Assembly (NCBI GenBank): GCA_963702495.1
Contig: CAVPDA010000023.1
Location: 35,987 to 99,986, forward strand
Origin: CAVPDA01 sp963702495
GTDB taxonomy: Bacteria > Pseudomonadota > Gammaproteobacteria > Burkholderiales > Rhodocyclaceae
Reading direction: 5' to 3'
Length of the DNA stretch: 64,000 bases
Shown piece after piece: positions 1 through 8,810 of the stretch. Made by a program: the position numbers and the translations under genes. How positions within the stretch are numbered: position 1 is the first letter of the stretch; each line of letters begins with the position of its first letter. The notes under the pieces were generated by a model. The model ran no database searches, had not been told where the DNA came from, and saw nothing but the letters and a program-made list of their open reading frames with translations.

Positions 1-263
1 CGGCCTACGAGAAGTTGAAGGGCCGTGCTGCCGAGGCCGCCGAGGCGGCGGGCGCGCCCGAGGTCAAGAAGGAGGAGGGCGGCGGGATCATGGGCGGGGC
101 GCTGGGCGAGATTCTGTTCGGCAGCACCGGGCCGCGCGGCGGCAGGCGCGATGGCGTCGTGCAGAGCGCAGCCAAGAGTGCCGCCCGCAGCGTCGCCTCG
201 GGCCTGGGGCGGGAGATCGTGCGCGGGGTGCTCGGGTCGATCTTCGGCGGCCGCCGGCGCTGA
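1..263 (+). CDS. HerA/YjgR-like ATPase (DUF853), C-terminal end only
   Basis: The gene enters from the left edge, in the frame whose codons begin at position 3, and stops with TGA at 261-263. About 86 C-terminal residues are visible. They contain a Lys/Glu/Gly linker, then an Ala/Ser-rich helix (SAAKSAARSVAS) and a tail ending VRGVLGSIFGGRRR. This basic, glycine-rich ending is typical of the DUF853/YjgR family of HerA-like ATPases, which are cytoplasmic P-loop proteins of poorly known role. The catalytic part is outside the window, so the call rests on the tail alone. Confidence 0.6.
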   Translation, partial: AYEKLKGRAAEAAEAAGAPEVKKEEGGGIMGGALGEILFGSTGPRGGRRDGVVQSAAKSAARSVASGLGREIVRGVLGSIFGGRRR

Positions 264-283
264 AACCGCTCAGGGGTTCGTAC

Positions 284-348
284 GTAGGGTGCGCTTCGCG
301 CACCGTCCTGCGGCCGTTCGTTGAAGTGGTGCGCGCAGCGCACTCTAC
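284..348. repeat. Palindromic GTAGGGTGCGC-type repeat
   Basis: An inverted repeat of about 21 bases per arm starts GTAGGGTGCGC and ends GCGCACTCTAC, with an imperfect core. It lies just after the stop of the YjgR-like gene and belongs to the same family as the copies at 13602-13655, 61001-61053 and 61953-62005. It may act as an mRNA-end hairpin or be a REP-like element. Confidence 0.6.
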
Positions 349-416
349 GGGCTGGAGGAAAGCAAGAGGCTGGTCCGAACCCGGAGGTCGGCGCCGGCCT
401 GCGGGGACTGACTTGC

Positions 417-1368
417 CTACTTGCCTTGAAGCAGCTTCACCACCGCGGCCTGCTTGTGGCCTTCGGCGAGTTGCAGCGCGGTCTTGCCGTCGGCGTCCTT
501 GATGTCGGTGCGGGCGCCTTTGTCCAGCAAGGCCTTCACCACCTTGTCGTGCCCGGCCTCGGCAGCGTCCATCAGCGGCGTGCTGCCGGCGCGGTCGGTG
601 ATGTTGGGGTTGGCGCCTGCCGCCAGCAGGGCCTGAACCGCAGAGGCGTGGTCCTTGGCCGCGGCGAAGTGCAGTGCCGTGTCGCCGTTCTTGTCCTTGA
701 GGTTCGGATCGGCACCCGTGGCGGCGAATTGCTTGATGGCGTCGGCATGGCCCTTTCCCGCCGCCTTCATCATCGCCGTTTCGCCTTTGCGGTTGGGCTG
801 GCTGGGGTGGGCGTCGTGCTTGAGCAGAACGGCGATCACCTTGGCATGCCCCTTTTCTGCGGCGCCGTGCAGGGCGGTGTCGCCGTAGCGATCGGTGGCG
901 TTGGGATCGGCCTGGAAGTCGAGCAGTTGCGCCACGATCACGTCGTAGCCGAGGCGCGCCGAGATCATCATCGCGTCCCAGCCGGAGCGGGTGCGGTCAT
1001 GCACGTGGGCGCCCAGTTCCACCAGCATGGCCGAGATGTCGGCATGGCCGTTCTCCGCAGCGAAGGTGAGCGCCGTGCAGCCGGCGACGGTGCGGGCGTT
1101 GACGTTGGCGCCCTTGGACAGCAGCACCGTCACGCTCTTCGAGGCGCCGCTTTCCACGGCGCGCATCAGGGCGGTCTTGCCGAACTCGTTGGGCGAATCG
1201 ACGTTGGCGCCCTTGGCGAGCAGCTTGCGCACGTCATCGACGTCGTCGATGGTCGCCGCCTCGCGCAACTGGCGGTTGAGGTCTTCCTGCAGCGCGCTGT
1301 CCGCTGCAGATCGCGGTGTTGGCTGCGAGCAGCGCCCACAGCATCACGAGGATCGTTCGAATTTTCAT
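417..1368 (-). CDS. Exported ankyrin-repeat protein, frameshifted in the signal peptide
   Basis: The body has about eight ankyrin repeats with recurrent G-x-T-A-L-x-x-A-A-x-x-G-H motifs, from about residue 40 to the end. Ankyrin repeats bind protein partners; no catalytic domain is present. An ATG at 1368 begins a good signal peptide (MKIRTILVMLWALLAAN), but it is one base out of frame with the repeats. Removing one base near 1306-1311 gives NTAIA-ADSALQ, a normal signal peptidase I site joined directly to the repeats. The protein is therefore probably periplasmic and the shift is probably a sequence error. Without the repair, the first in-frame Met is at 1268 and the product would be cytoplasmic. 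Confidence 0.75.
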
Positions 1369-1405
1369 TGCTTGAGCTTTCTGTTAACGAGGGTGGCGGT
1401 GGCCA

Positions 1406-2166
1406 TCATCCCTGCGGGCCGTCCTTCTTCGGTTCCGCCGCGGCGCCCGTCGGCTTGTCCGCCTCCTTCGGGGCTTCGGTGGCCGGTTGTCCCTCGGCGG
1501 GCGCCGGCGCTGCTGGCGTTGCCGCCGGTTGCGCGGAGGCTGCCGCTTCGGCCGGTTTCTCCTCGCCCGCCGCCGCCTTGTCTTGCGCGGGCTTATCCTC
1601 GTCCTTAGCCTCCTCGGCCGCGTCCTTGGGCAGCTTGTGTCCGATGCCCTTGTGGCAGTCGATGCAGCTCTGCCCGCGGTCAGTCGCGTTCTGATGTTTG
1701 CGGCGGGCGAACTTGTCCTGCTCGCTGAAGTCCATGTGGGCGTAGGAGTGGCAGGATTTGCATTCACGCGAGCCGCTGGCCTTCATCTTGGCCCAAACGC
1801 GCTGCGGCCATGTTGAGGCCGGTGCGCCTCGTACTTCTCGGGCGTGTCGATGGTGCCCACGATCTCGTGATAGACATCCTTGGCCGCAAGCACCTTGGCG
1901 ATCATCTTGTCCGTGAAGTTCTTCGGCACGTGGCAGTCGGCACAGCCGGCGTGGACGCCGGAAACGCTCTTCCAGTGCAGCTTCTCCTTCAACTCGTCGA
2001 GGTTGGTCTGCATCGAGTGACACGAGGTGCAGAACTCGGTGCGGTTGGTGTATTCGAGCCCCCAGTTGAAGGCTCCGGCGAAGGCTATGCCGGCGGCGAA
2101 GATGGCCAGCACGCCCAGAATCCCGACGGTCCAGGTTCGGGACTTCTTGTTCGGATCGTTCTGCAT
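1406..2166 (-). CDS. NapC/NirT-type tetraheme cytochrome c (frameshifted)
   Basis: Membrane-anchored quinol-oxidising cytochrome of the NapC/NirT/CymA type. One N-terminal membrane helix (about residues 13-33) is followed by four CxxCH motifs: CTSCH, CADCH, CKSCH and CIDCH. The reading frame changes near 1803-1822. Losing two extra C residues restores HRLNMAQRVW, the normal family sequence between hemes 2 and 3. After heme 4 there is an unusual tail of about 75 residues rich in Ala, Pro, Glu and Lys. It is the last gene of the fccA-fccB-c4 operon, which suggests that it couples sulfide-derived electrons to or from the quinone pool. The family is clear; the direction of electron flow is inference. 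Confidence 0.8.
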
Positions 2167-2245
2167 CGCTCGAGTTCTCCAATTCGACGATGGTGCGGAG
2201 CGCGCGCGGACGGCGGCGCGCGTCGGTCATGTGCTGTCCATCGGG

Positions 2246-2986
2246 CTAGTGGGTCTTGCCCGCGTCCTGCGGCGCGATTTTCGGCACGTGTATGAAATCC
2301 GGCGCGAAGTCCGGGTTGCGCCAGTCGGGCGGCGCCATCATCTGCTTGGGGGGGCGCAGGCGCGAGGTGAAGTCGACGACGGCGACGATATCGCGGTCGG
2401 TGAAGCGCTTGATCTGCTTCACCATGGTCTGATCCGCGTTGCGCCGCTGGCCGTTCTTGATCCAGTAGAACTGGCGCAGCAGGTATTCGTAATGCTGGCC
2501 CTGGATGCGCGGCTGGAACTCCTTGTTGTCGCCTTCGCCGCCGGCGCCGTGGCACTTTTTGCAGTGTTCCTTGTACAGGGCCTCGCCGTGCGTCAGATCG
2601 TGTCCCGGGCCGACGCTGTTGTACGGATTCATCTTCAGCTTCGCGATGTAGGCCGCCACATCCGCAATGTTCTGCGGTCCGCCCAGCGTCGACATCTGGG
2701 CGAAGGGATACATGGTGGGGTTGTCACGGTTACCCTGGCGGATGTCGGTGAGCTGCTTGATGGTGACATTGGGGTGCTGGCCGGAGATCTGCGGATAGCG
2801 GCCGTGCTGCATGCCCCAACCCATGGGGGTGTGGCAGATGGCACAGGCCTCATAGACGCGGCGGCCGTTGTCGAGATTGGGCTTGAGGGCCATCGTCGCC
2901 TCGCGTTCTTCGTCCCAGGCAAAGGCGGGCAGGGCGACCGTCAGGCCGAGCAGCGCGGGAGCGACTCTGCGGATAAAGGGCTTCAT
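2246..2986 (-). CDS. Periplasmic diheme cytochrome c (c4-like)
   Basis: A 246-residue exported protein. The signal peptide ends LPAFA-WDEE. There are two cytochrome c domains, with heme motifs CAICH (about residue 49) and CKKCH (about residue 148), each followed by the helix pattern seen in c4 cytochromes. A short proline-rich tail follows the second domain. The start at 2986 (MKPFIRR) places a signal peptide at the N terminus; an upstream in-frame Met at 3028 would put a charged stretch before it. It lies between fccB and the NapC-type gene and probably shuttles electrons between flavocytochrome c and the membrane cytochrome. Confidence 0.82.
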   Translation of the reverse strand: MKPFIRRVAPALLGLTVALPAFAWDEEREATMALKPNLDNGRRVYEACAICHTPMGWGMQHGRYPQISGQHPNVTIKQLTDIRQGNRDNPTMYPFAQMSTLGGPQNIADVAAYIAKLKMNPYNSVGPGHDLTHGEALYKEHCKKCHGAGGEGDNKEFQPRIQGQHYEYLLRQFYWIKNGQRRNADQTMVKQIKRFTDRDIVAVVDFTSRLRPPKQMMAPPDWRNPDFAPDFIHVPKIAPQDAGKTH

Positions 2987-3010
2987 GGTTCGCAATCCAG
3001 TGGGGGAACG

Positions 3011-3035
3011 AGAAAGCGGGGCCCGCAAGCCCCGC
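3011..3035 (-). terminator. Weak intrinsic terminator between fccB and the c4 gene
   Basis: Read leftward, GCGGGGC (3035-3029) pairs with GCCCCGC (3022-3016) around a 6-base loop and is followed by TTTCT. The U-run is short, so this may be a partial terminator that lowers expression of the downstream cytochromes relative to fccAB. Confidence 0.5.
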
Positions 3036-3061
3036 TTGTGCTTCAGTCTCGCTTCAAGGCA

Positions 3062-4339
3062 TCAGCCGAAGATGTCGGCAGTGATGTTCTTGAACCAGCT
3101 ATGGGCATACATCACCTCGCGCTTGCGCATTTCGGCCGAGGCGTCGGCCGGCGACAATCCGCCCGATCCCTTCACCTGCGCCAGCTTGCCGCCCTCCAGC
3201 TTGTACACGCCAGCCACCGAGATGCCATAGTCGGGGCCGACGATGGAGTAGCAGGTGTTGGTGTAGGCCGGCGTCGCCGCCTTGCCGCCGGCCAGCGCCG
3301 CCACCACCGCCGCGGCACAGACCTTGGCCTGGGAGTTGGCGGAGTAGCCCGACTTCGGCATCGGTGCCGCGACGCAGGCATCGCCGATCACATACACGCC
3401 CTTCTGCAGCGTGGACTCGAAGGTGGCGTGATCCACCGGGCACCAGCCCTTGTCGTCGGTCAGGCCGCTGGCCTTGGCGATGGCACCGGCCTGCTGGGCG
3501 GGGATGATGTTGGCCACGGCGCACTTGTGGGCCGACTGCAGTTCGCCGGCGAACACTGTCATGCTGCCCGCATCCACCTTGGCGACCTTGCCTTCCTTGG
3601 AGAACGGTACCCACTCGATCATGTCGCCGTAGAGGGTCTTCCAGCCGGCAGTGAACAGGCCCTGCTTGGCGAAGGTGTCCTTGGCGTCGAGGATCAGAAC
3701 CTTGGACTTGGGCTTCTTCTGCTTGAGGTATTGGGCGATCAGGCTGGCGCGCTCGTAGGGGCCGGGCGGACAGCGGAAGGGGTCGGCGGGCGGGGCAATG
3801 ACGACCACGCCGCCGTCCTTCATCGATTCCAGTTGCTTGCGCAGCAGCGCCGTCTGGGGGCCGGCTTTCCAGGCGTGAGGCATCTTCTCGGCCACCGCCT
3901 CGCTGTAGCCGGCGATCGAGTCGTACTTGAGGTTGACGCCGGGAGAGACGATGCAGCGGTCGAACTCGATCACCTCCCCGCCATCCACGGTCACCTTCTT
4001 GCCGGCGGCGTCGATGGCAGTGGCGGACTTCTGCACCACCTTGATGCCGCGTTTGGTGAGCCCGCCGTAGCCGAACTTGAGCGAGTCGAGGGTGCGCTCG
4101 CCCGAGAGCACCTCGTTGCTCATGAAGCAGGTGTAGTAGTTGGCGTTGGGTTCGATCAGGGTGACTTCGATCGAGGGATCAAACATCTTGACGTACTTGG
4201 CGGCCGTGGCGCCTCCGACGCCGCCGCCCACCACGACCACGCGCTTCGCGGCGGCACGGCCGATCAGGGGAACCGCAGCAAGGCTCAGGGCCGAGGCATA
4301 GGCCCCCAGCTTGATGAAATCGCGACGATTGAATGACAT
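3062..4339 (-). CDS. fccB: Flavocytochrome c sulfide dehydrogenase, FAD subunit
   Basis: Oxidises sulfide to sulfur or polysulfide in the periplasm and passes electrons to the heme subunit FccA. The 425-residue protein starts with a Tat signal (NRRDFIK). A GGGVGG dinucleotide-binding motif follows at about residues 38-43. The family's redox-active cysteine pair is present: Cys190 in FRCPPGPYERA and Cys363 in TNTCYS. The C-terminal FCSD dimer domain is complete. fccA lies directly upstream with a 15-base gap, the classic fccAB pair. Length and all motifs are normal. Confidence 0.93.
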   Translation of the reverse strand: MSFNRRDFIKLGAYASALSLAAVPLIGRAAAKRVVVVGGGVGGATAAKYVKMFDPSIEVTLIEPNANYYTCFMSNEVLSGERTLDSLKFGYGGLTKRGIKVVQKSATAIDAAGKKVTVDGGEVIEFDRCIVSPGVNLKYDSIAGYSEAVAEKMPHAWKAGPQTALLRKQLESMKDGGVVVIAPPADPFRCPPGPYERASLIAQYLKQKKPKSKVLILDAKDTFAKQGLFTAGWKTLYGDMIEWVPFSKEGKVAKVDAGSMTVFAGELQSAHKCAVANIIPAQQAGAIAKASGLTDDKGWCPVDHATFESTLQKGVYVIGDACVAAPMPKSGYSANSQAKVCAAAVVAALAGGKAATPAYTNTCYSIVGPDYGISVAGVYKLEGGKLAQVKGSGGLSPADASAEMRKREVMYAHSWFKNITADIFG

Positions 4340-4354
4340 GTTATGTGCTCTCCC

Positions 4355-4948
4355 TTATTTCTGGCTGGCGTAGAAGTGCATGAGGTTCTCCAGACCCTTG
4401 GGGTCGGCTTCCTGAACCTTCTTGACCTCGGCCGCCATCTTCTTGGCCATTTCCCGCTTGCCGGAGGTGAAGTCCTCCATCGAGTAGACCAGATAGGGCA
4501 GCCACTGGCCGGCGAGCACGCCCGATCCGTCCTCGTCCTTGCGGCCGTTATCCTCGTGGCACTTGACGCAGCGATCCTTGTGCAGCGCCTGGCCCGCCTT
4601 GACCTTGGCCGCATCCGTGGTCTGGGGGAAACGCACGAACTTCTGCTTGAAGTAGTAGTTGGCCATCAGTTTCAGTTCATCGTCGGTGTAGCCCTTGGCG
4701 ATGCGGTCCATGACGGTGGTCGGGCGCGTGCCGTCCTGATACGCCTTCATATAGTCCATGAAGGTTTCGACCGCCATGCCGGCGATGGTCGGTGTCGCCG
4801 GGCCCTGGCTGGACCCGTTCGGGCCGTGGCAGCCGGTGCAGGTCTGCGCCAGCATGGTGGCCGCGTCCGGGGGTGCTGCCATCAGGACGCCGGGGAACGC
4901 AAAGCCGCCCGCGGTGAGCAGAGCGGCGCACATCAACTTCAGTCTCAT
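4355..4948 (-). CDS. fccA: Flavocytochrome c sulfide dehydrogenase, diheme subunit
   Basis: A 197-residue exported diheme cytochrome c. Its signal peptide ends near LMAAP. The heme motifs are CTGCH (about residue 37) and CVKCH (about residue 127), each in a small cytochrome c fold. As the first gene of the leftward operon, immediately before fccB, it is the electron-accepting subunit of the sulfide dehydrogenase. A sigma70-like promoter lies about 180 bases upstream at 5134-5163. Confidence 0.88.
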   Translation of the reverse strand: MRLKLMCAALLTAGGFAFPGVLMAAPPDAATMLAQTCTGCHGPNGSSQGPATPTIAGMAVETFMDYMKAYQDGTRPTTVMDRIAKGYTDDELKLMANYYFKQKFVRFPQTTDAAKVKAGQALHKDRCVKCHEDNGRKDEDGSGVLAGQWLPYLVYSMEDFTSGKREMAKKMAAEVKKVQEADPKGLENLMHFYASQK

Positions 4949-5375
4949 TCTTGATGCCTCCTCTAGTTTCGCCAGTGGTTACGCCCGTCACGGTGTCGGC
5001 GCGCCAATGCATTCGCTGCGGCGCACAAGCCGAAACAGGAATTCTTGAATCGTTTTAATGCGAAGACCGGCGCTGGCTACCGAACAACTGTATTGATTTC
5101 TGTTGTATTTTCTTGTTCCGTTCTGGGCTGAAATTTATAGCATGGCCAAAGCGCCATGGTCAATCAATCCGGAAAGAAAAACCCTGCTGGTGTCAAAGGA
5201 ACTTGCGCGCGGCCCGTTTCTGCCGACTGCGCAGGTCGGAGCGGGCTTTCGTCTGCACGGATACCCGGGGAGGCGGGCCGGGCAGATCATAGGTAGCGGG
5301 GTCGCGATCGTGGGGATGCCGCTTGGCGCGCGGGCGGCGATAATGGGAAGGCATCTTCCGGACCCGCGCTTGCCC
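4949..5375. other. Intergenic region between divergent fccA and sensor kinase
   Basis: This 427-base stretch holds the promoter for the leftward fcc operon (5134-5163) inside an AT-richer patch (about 5040-5170). No convincing gene was seen. For the rightward kinase, in-frame ATGs at 5103, 5145 and 5343 precede the chosen start at 5376. Confidence 0.5.
5134..5163 (-). promoter_or_regulatory. Sigma70-like promoter of the fcc operon
   Basis: On the minus strand, TTGACC (5163-5158) is separated by 18 bases from TATAAA (5139-5134). It points toward fccA and would give a leader of about 180 bases. Confidence 0.5.
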
Positions 5376-7127
5376 ATGGACCAGGATCGTACTTCCGAAC
5401 GCTACGCCGAGCGCGTGACCGGCGAGCAGGTGGCGCTGCTCTACAACCATTTCTCGCGCCAGTACTGGCTGCTGCTTCTGGCGCCGCCCATCGTCGTGCC
5501 GGTGATGTGGAGCCAGGTGCCCCATGTGCCCCTGGTGTTGTGGGGCATCGTCTATGTCGTCAGCGTCCTGGATCGGCGTTTGCTCGCGCAGCGCTACTAC
5601 GATGCCCGGCCGCCGGCCGCGGAAGCGCGCCGCTGGGGGATGCGCTTCACGCTCAGGGCGGCGATCAGCGGCGTGCTGCTGGGTTCCTGCGGCTTCTGGA
5701 TGTTCGCACCGTACTCGCTGCCGCACCTGATGTTCCTGTTCGCCTTCCTGTTCGTCACTTCCGCCGGTGCGGCGCTGTTCTACGCGCCGTTCCTGCCGGC
5801 CTACTACGCCTTTCTGCCGCTGGCGACGATGCCGCTGGTGGCCCGGGTGCTCCTGGTGGGAACCTTGCCGGCGCTCTGGGCGTGCGTCGCGGTGGTGGTC
5901 TACACGCTGTTCATGCTGCGCGTCGGGCGCGACTACGGCGAGGCGATACGTCGCAGCTTCGAACTGCGCTTCCAGAACCTGGATCTGGTGCAGGAGTTGA
6001 CGCGCAAGAACGAAGAGGCGGAACGTGCCAATCGCGCCAAGTCGCAGTTTCTTGCTGCCGCCAGCCACGATCTACGGCAGCCGATGCAGGCCCTCTCGCT
6101 GCTCACCGGCACGCTCAAACTGCGCAGCGCGGCGGGTCCCGACCGCGACCTGGTGGAGCGCATCGGCACCTCCGTCGAAGCGCTGGAAGGCTTGTTCAGC
6201 GCGCTGCTCGACATCTCCAAGCTCGATGCCTCCGTCATCCGAACGGAACGCAGCAGCGTCTCGCTCAGTGCCCTGCTGACCCGGATCGAGACCGATGCCG
6301 CGCCCGGGGCGGAGGCGAAAGGGTTGCGCCTGAGCGTCCATCGCATCGCCTGCTGGGTGGACAGCGACCCGGTGCTGCTGCGGCGCATCCTGCAGAACCT
6401 GGTGGCCAACGCGATCCGCCATACGCGCTCCGGCACCGTGTGGGTGGGTGCGCGCCGGCGCGGCGACAGGGTGCGCATCGAAGTGCGTGACTCCGGCAGC
6501 GGCATCGCCGCCGAGCACCTCGATCGCATCTTCGAGGAGTTCTATCAGGTCGAGAATCCCGGGCGCGACCGCCGCAAGGGCCTGGGCCTGGGCCTGGCGA
6601 TCGTGCGGCGGCTGACCGAGCTGCTCGGCCATACGGTGGAGGTACGCTCCATGCCGGGCCGCGGCTCGACCTTCGCCGTCACCGTGCCGCTGGCGCCGAC
6701 GCCGGGCGCTGCCGCCGAGGCGGGAGGGTCGGGGGGAGTGCGCCCGGATCTCCTGGGCCTGGCGGTGCTGGTGCTCGAGGACGACGCGGAGGTGCGGGCG
6801 GCGCTGCGCATCACGCTCGAGGAATGGGGCTGCTACGTCGTCGCCGCTGCCGACGATGACGACGCCCTGGCCCAGGCGCGCCAGCGCCCGCGCTGGCGCC
6901 CGCAGGTGGTCCTGACGGACTACCGGCTGGGTTCCGGGCGCAGCGGGATCGAGGCAGCACGGAGCCTGCTTGCCCATTGGGACATCTTGATCCCGGTGGC
7001 GCTGATTTCGGGCGATACGGCGGACGAGCCGCTGCGCGCGGCGCAGGCGAGCGGCTACGAGTTGTTGCACAAACCGATACGCCCGCAGCGTCTGGAACGG
7101 CTGTTGCGCGATCTGCCGCGGCAGTAG
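5376..7127 (+). CDS. Hybrid sensor histidine kinase with receiver domain
   Basis: An inner-membrane sensor of about 583 residues. A block of hydrophobic helices (roughly residues 25-195) is followed by a short coiled linker and a HisKA domain with the phospho-acceptor in SHDLRQP. A HATPase domain follows (NLVANAIRH, DSGSGI, GLGLAI), then a C-terminal receiver with acidic pocket LEDD, phospho-Asp in VVLTDYRLG, and a late Lys in LLHKPI. The start at 5376 (MDQDRT) was chosen because the region before it is not typical of the family; ATG at 5343 is possible. It is divergent from the fcc operon, but nothing in the sequence proves that it controls it. Confidence 0.85.
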   Translation: MDQDRTSERYAERVTGEQVALLYNHFSRQYWLLLLAPPIVVPVMWSQVPHVPLVLWGIVYVVSVLDRRLLAQRYYDARPPAAEARRWGMRFTLRAAISGVLLGSCGFWMFAPYSLPHLMFLFAFLFVTSAGAALFYAPFLPAYYAFLPLATMPLVARVLLVGTLPALWACVAVVVYTLFMLRVGRDYGEAIRRSFELRFQNLDLVQELTRKNEEAERANRAKSQFLAAASHDLRQPMQALSLLTGTLKLRSAAGPDRDLVERIGTSVEALEGLFSALLDISKLDASVIRTERSSVSLSALLTRIETDAAPGAEAKGLRLSVHRIACWVDSDPVLLRRILQNLVANAIRHTRSGTVWVGARRRGDRVRIEVRDSGSGIAAEHLDRIFEEFYQVENPGRDRRKGLGLGLAIVRRLTELLGHTVEVRSMPGRGSTFAVTVPLAPTPGAAAEAGGSGGVRPDLLGLAVLVLEDDAEVRAALRITLEEWGCYVVAAADDDDALAQARQRPRWRPQVVLTDYRLGSGRSGIEAARSLLAHWDILIPVALISGDTADEPLRAAQASGYELLHKPIRPQRLERLLRDLPRQ

Positions 7128-7221
7128 CGGCGGCGCCGCGCGTCGTCCCTTGCCCGTGACAGCACGAACGAAGGACTTTTCCGGCTAGGATGGAAGCTGC
7201 GTCCCGCGTGCGAGTCCCATC

Positions 7222-8259
7222 ATGATGCGTGCCGATTTTGCCAGCGACAACACCGCCGGCATCTGCCCCGAAGCGCTGGAAGCGCTGCTTGCGGCCAATG
7301 TCGGAAGGGCGCCGTCCTACGGCGAGGACGAATGGACGCGGCGCGTCTGCAATGTCCTGCGCGAGCTGTTCGAGACCGATTGCGAGGTGTTCTTCGTTTT
7401 CAATGGCACCGCGGCCAATTCGCTGGCGCTGGCCTCGCTGTGCCAGTCCTACCACGGCATCCTCTGTCACGAGCTGGCCCACGTCGAGACCGACGAGTGC
7501 GGCGCGCCCGAATTCTTTTCCAACGGCACCAAATTGCTGCCGGTCCCCGGCGAGCAGGGCAAGATCGATCTCGGCGCCGTGGAGGCGATGGTCTCGCGCC
7601 GCCGCGACATCCACTTCCCGAAGCCCAAAGCGCTCACCCTGTCCCAGTCCACGGAGCTGGGGACGGTCTACCGGATCAGCGAGCTGCAAGCGATCGGCGA
7701 GGCGGCGCGACGCCTCGGCCTGCGCCTGCACATGGATGGCGCCCGCTTCGCCAATGCCGTGGCCGCGCTCGATGTGGCGCCCGCCGATCTCACCTGGCGC
7801 GCGGGTGTCGATGTCCTGTCGCTGGGTGGAACCAAGCTCGGCCTGCTGGTGGGGGAGGCCGTGGTGTTCTTCGACCGCGCCCTGGCCGCGGACTTCGCCT
7901 ACCGCTGCAAGCAGGCGGGGCAACTGGCGTCCAAGATGCGCTTTCTCGCGGCGCCCTGGCTCGGCATCCTGCGCGATTCGATCTGGCTGCGCCACGCGGC
8001 GCACGCCAATCGCATGGCGCAGGTATTGGCCGAGCGGCTTACCGCCATTCCGGGCGTTGCCCTGATGCTGCCGGTAGAAGCCAATGCAGTGTTCGTTGCC
8101 GTGCCGGAACGCGCTTTGTCCAGCCTGCGGGCGGCAGGATGGCTGTTCTACACCTTCATCGGCCTGGGTGGCGCGCGTTTCGTCTGCGCCTGGGATACGA
8201 GGGAAGCGCAGGTTGACGATCTGGTGGCCGCCGTTCGCGCTGCGATGGACGGCGCCTGA
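7222..8259 (+). CDS. Low-specificity threonine aldolase family protein
   Basis: A PLP-dependent fold-type I enzyme of 345 residues that probably cleaves L-threonine or beta-hydroxy amino acids to glycine and an aldehyde. The pyridoxal lysine is expected at about residue 205 in SLGGTKLG. The MDGAR motif (about 161-165) holds the Asp that contacts the pyridine nitrogen. The family start signature (FASDNTAG) is intact. The second Met (7225) is an equally good start. It converges on the DinB gene, with a gap of only 24 bases. Confidence 0.88.
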   Translation: MMRADFASDNTAGICPEALEALLAANVGRAPSYGEDEWTRRVCNVLRELFETDCEVFFVFNGTAANSLALASLCQSYHGILCHELAHVETDECGAPEFFSNGTKLLPVPGEQGKIDLGAVEAMVSRRRDIHFPKPKALTLSQSTELGTVYRISELQAIGEAARRLGLRLHMDGARFANAVAALDVAPADLTWRAGVDVLSLGGTKLGLLVGEAVVFFDRALAADFAYRCKQAGQLASKMRFLAAPWLGILRDSIWLRHAAHANRMAQVLAERLTAIPGVALMLPVEANAVFVAVPERALSSLRAAGWLFYTFIGLGGARFVCAWDTREAQVDDLVAAVRAAMDGA

Positions 8260-8283
8260 GGACCGTCTGCGCGGTTGCGCCGT

Positions 8284-8790
8284 TCAGTCGCTCAGCAACA
8301 TCGGCAGCATCGGCAGGTCGGTGATGCCGACGTCGATATCAAGCTGGGTCAGCAGGGTCGTAACCTGACCCCGGTGGTGGGTCTGGTGGTTGAACATCTG
8401 GGCCACGAATACCCAGCGCGGATGGGTCTTCGTGACGCCATAGAGCCCGCTCTTCCAGGTCATGGCCTCCCGCAGCCATTCCTCGGAAACCCCGGCCGCC
8501 CAAGTCTGGATCTCCTGATCCAGTTCCATGCGCGCGCTGCGCATGGCGGCGAAATCCTGATACAGCCATTCGCGGATCGGCGCCCTCGGATAGCTCTTGC
8601 CGTTGAAGCGGCCGAGCCAGATGCCGTCGCCCCACAGGATGTGGCTGAGCGTGCCATGGATTGAGTCGAAAAAGGCGCCGCGATGACGCTTGCGTTCGTC
8701 GTCGGGCAGCCTGCCGCAGGCGTCATAGACCTTCTCGTTCATCCAGCGGTTGTATTCCGCCATCAGTTGCGCATAGTTGCCGGTGTACAT
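8284..8790 (-). CDS. DinB family protein
   Basis: A four-helix-bundle DinB/YfiT-like protein of 168 residues. The likely metal ligands are the histidine in SIHGTLSHIL and the C-terminal pair in HQTHHRGQ, the usual three-His pattern of the family. Members act as thiol-dependent transferases or metal-dependent hydrolases, and the substrate cannot be told from sequence. It begins 20 bases after the metF stop on the same strand and may be cotranscribed with it. Confidence 0.85.
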   Translation of the reverse strand: MYTGNYAQLMAEYNRWMNEKVYDACGRLPDDERKRHRGAFFDSIHGTLSHILWGDGIWLGRFNGKSYPRAPIREWLYQDFAAMRSARMELDQEIQTWAAGVSEEWLREAMTWKSGLYGVTKTHPRWVFVAQMFNHQTHHRGQVTTLLTQLDIDVGITDLPMLPMLLSD

Positions 8791-8810
8791 GACGGACCCT
8801 CGATTTGGAA

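Noticed and set aside
1803..1822. The idea that modified GGCC sites caused the frameshifts
   Set aside because: Two inserted C residues in napC lie in GGCC, but the ahcY, thiC and ankyrin breaks do not. The pattern does not hold across cases.
2027..4336. A 769-codon open frame on the plus strand opposite fccB and the c4 gene
   Set aside because: It is the antisense shadow of well-conserved genes in GC-rich DNA. The product has no domain and shows the usual Arg/Gly/His/Val-biased antisense composition.
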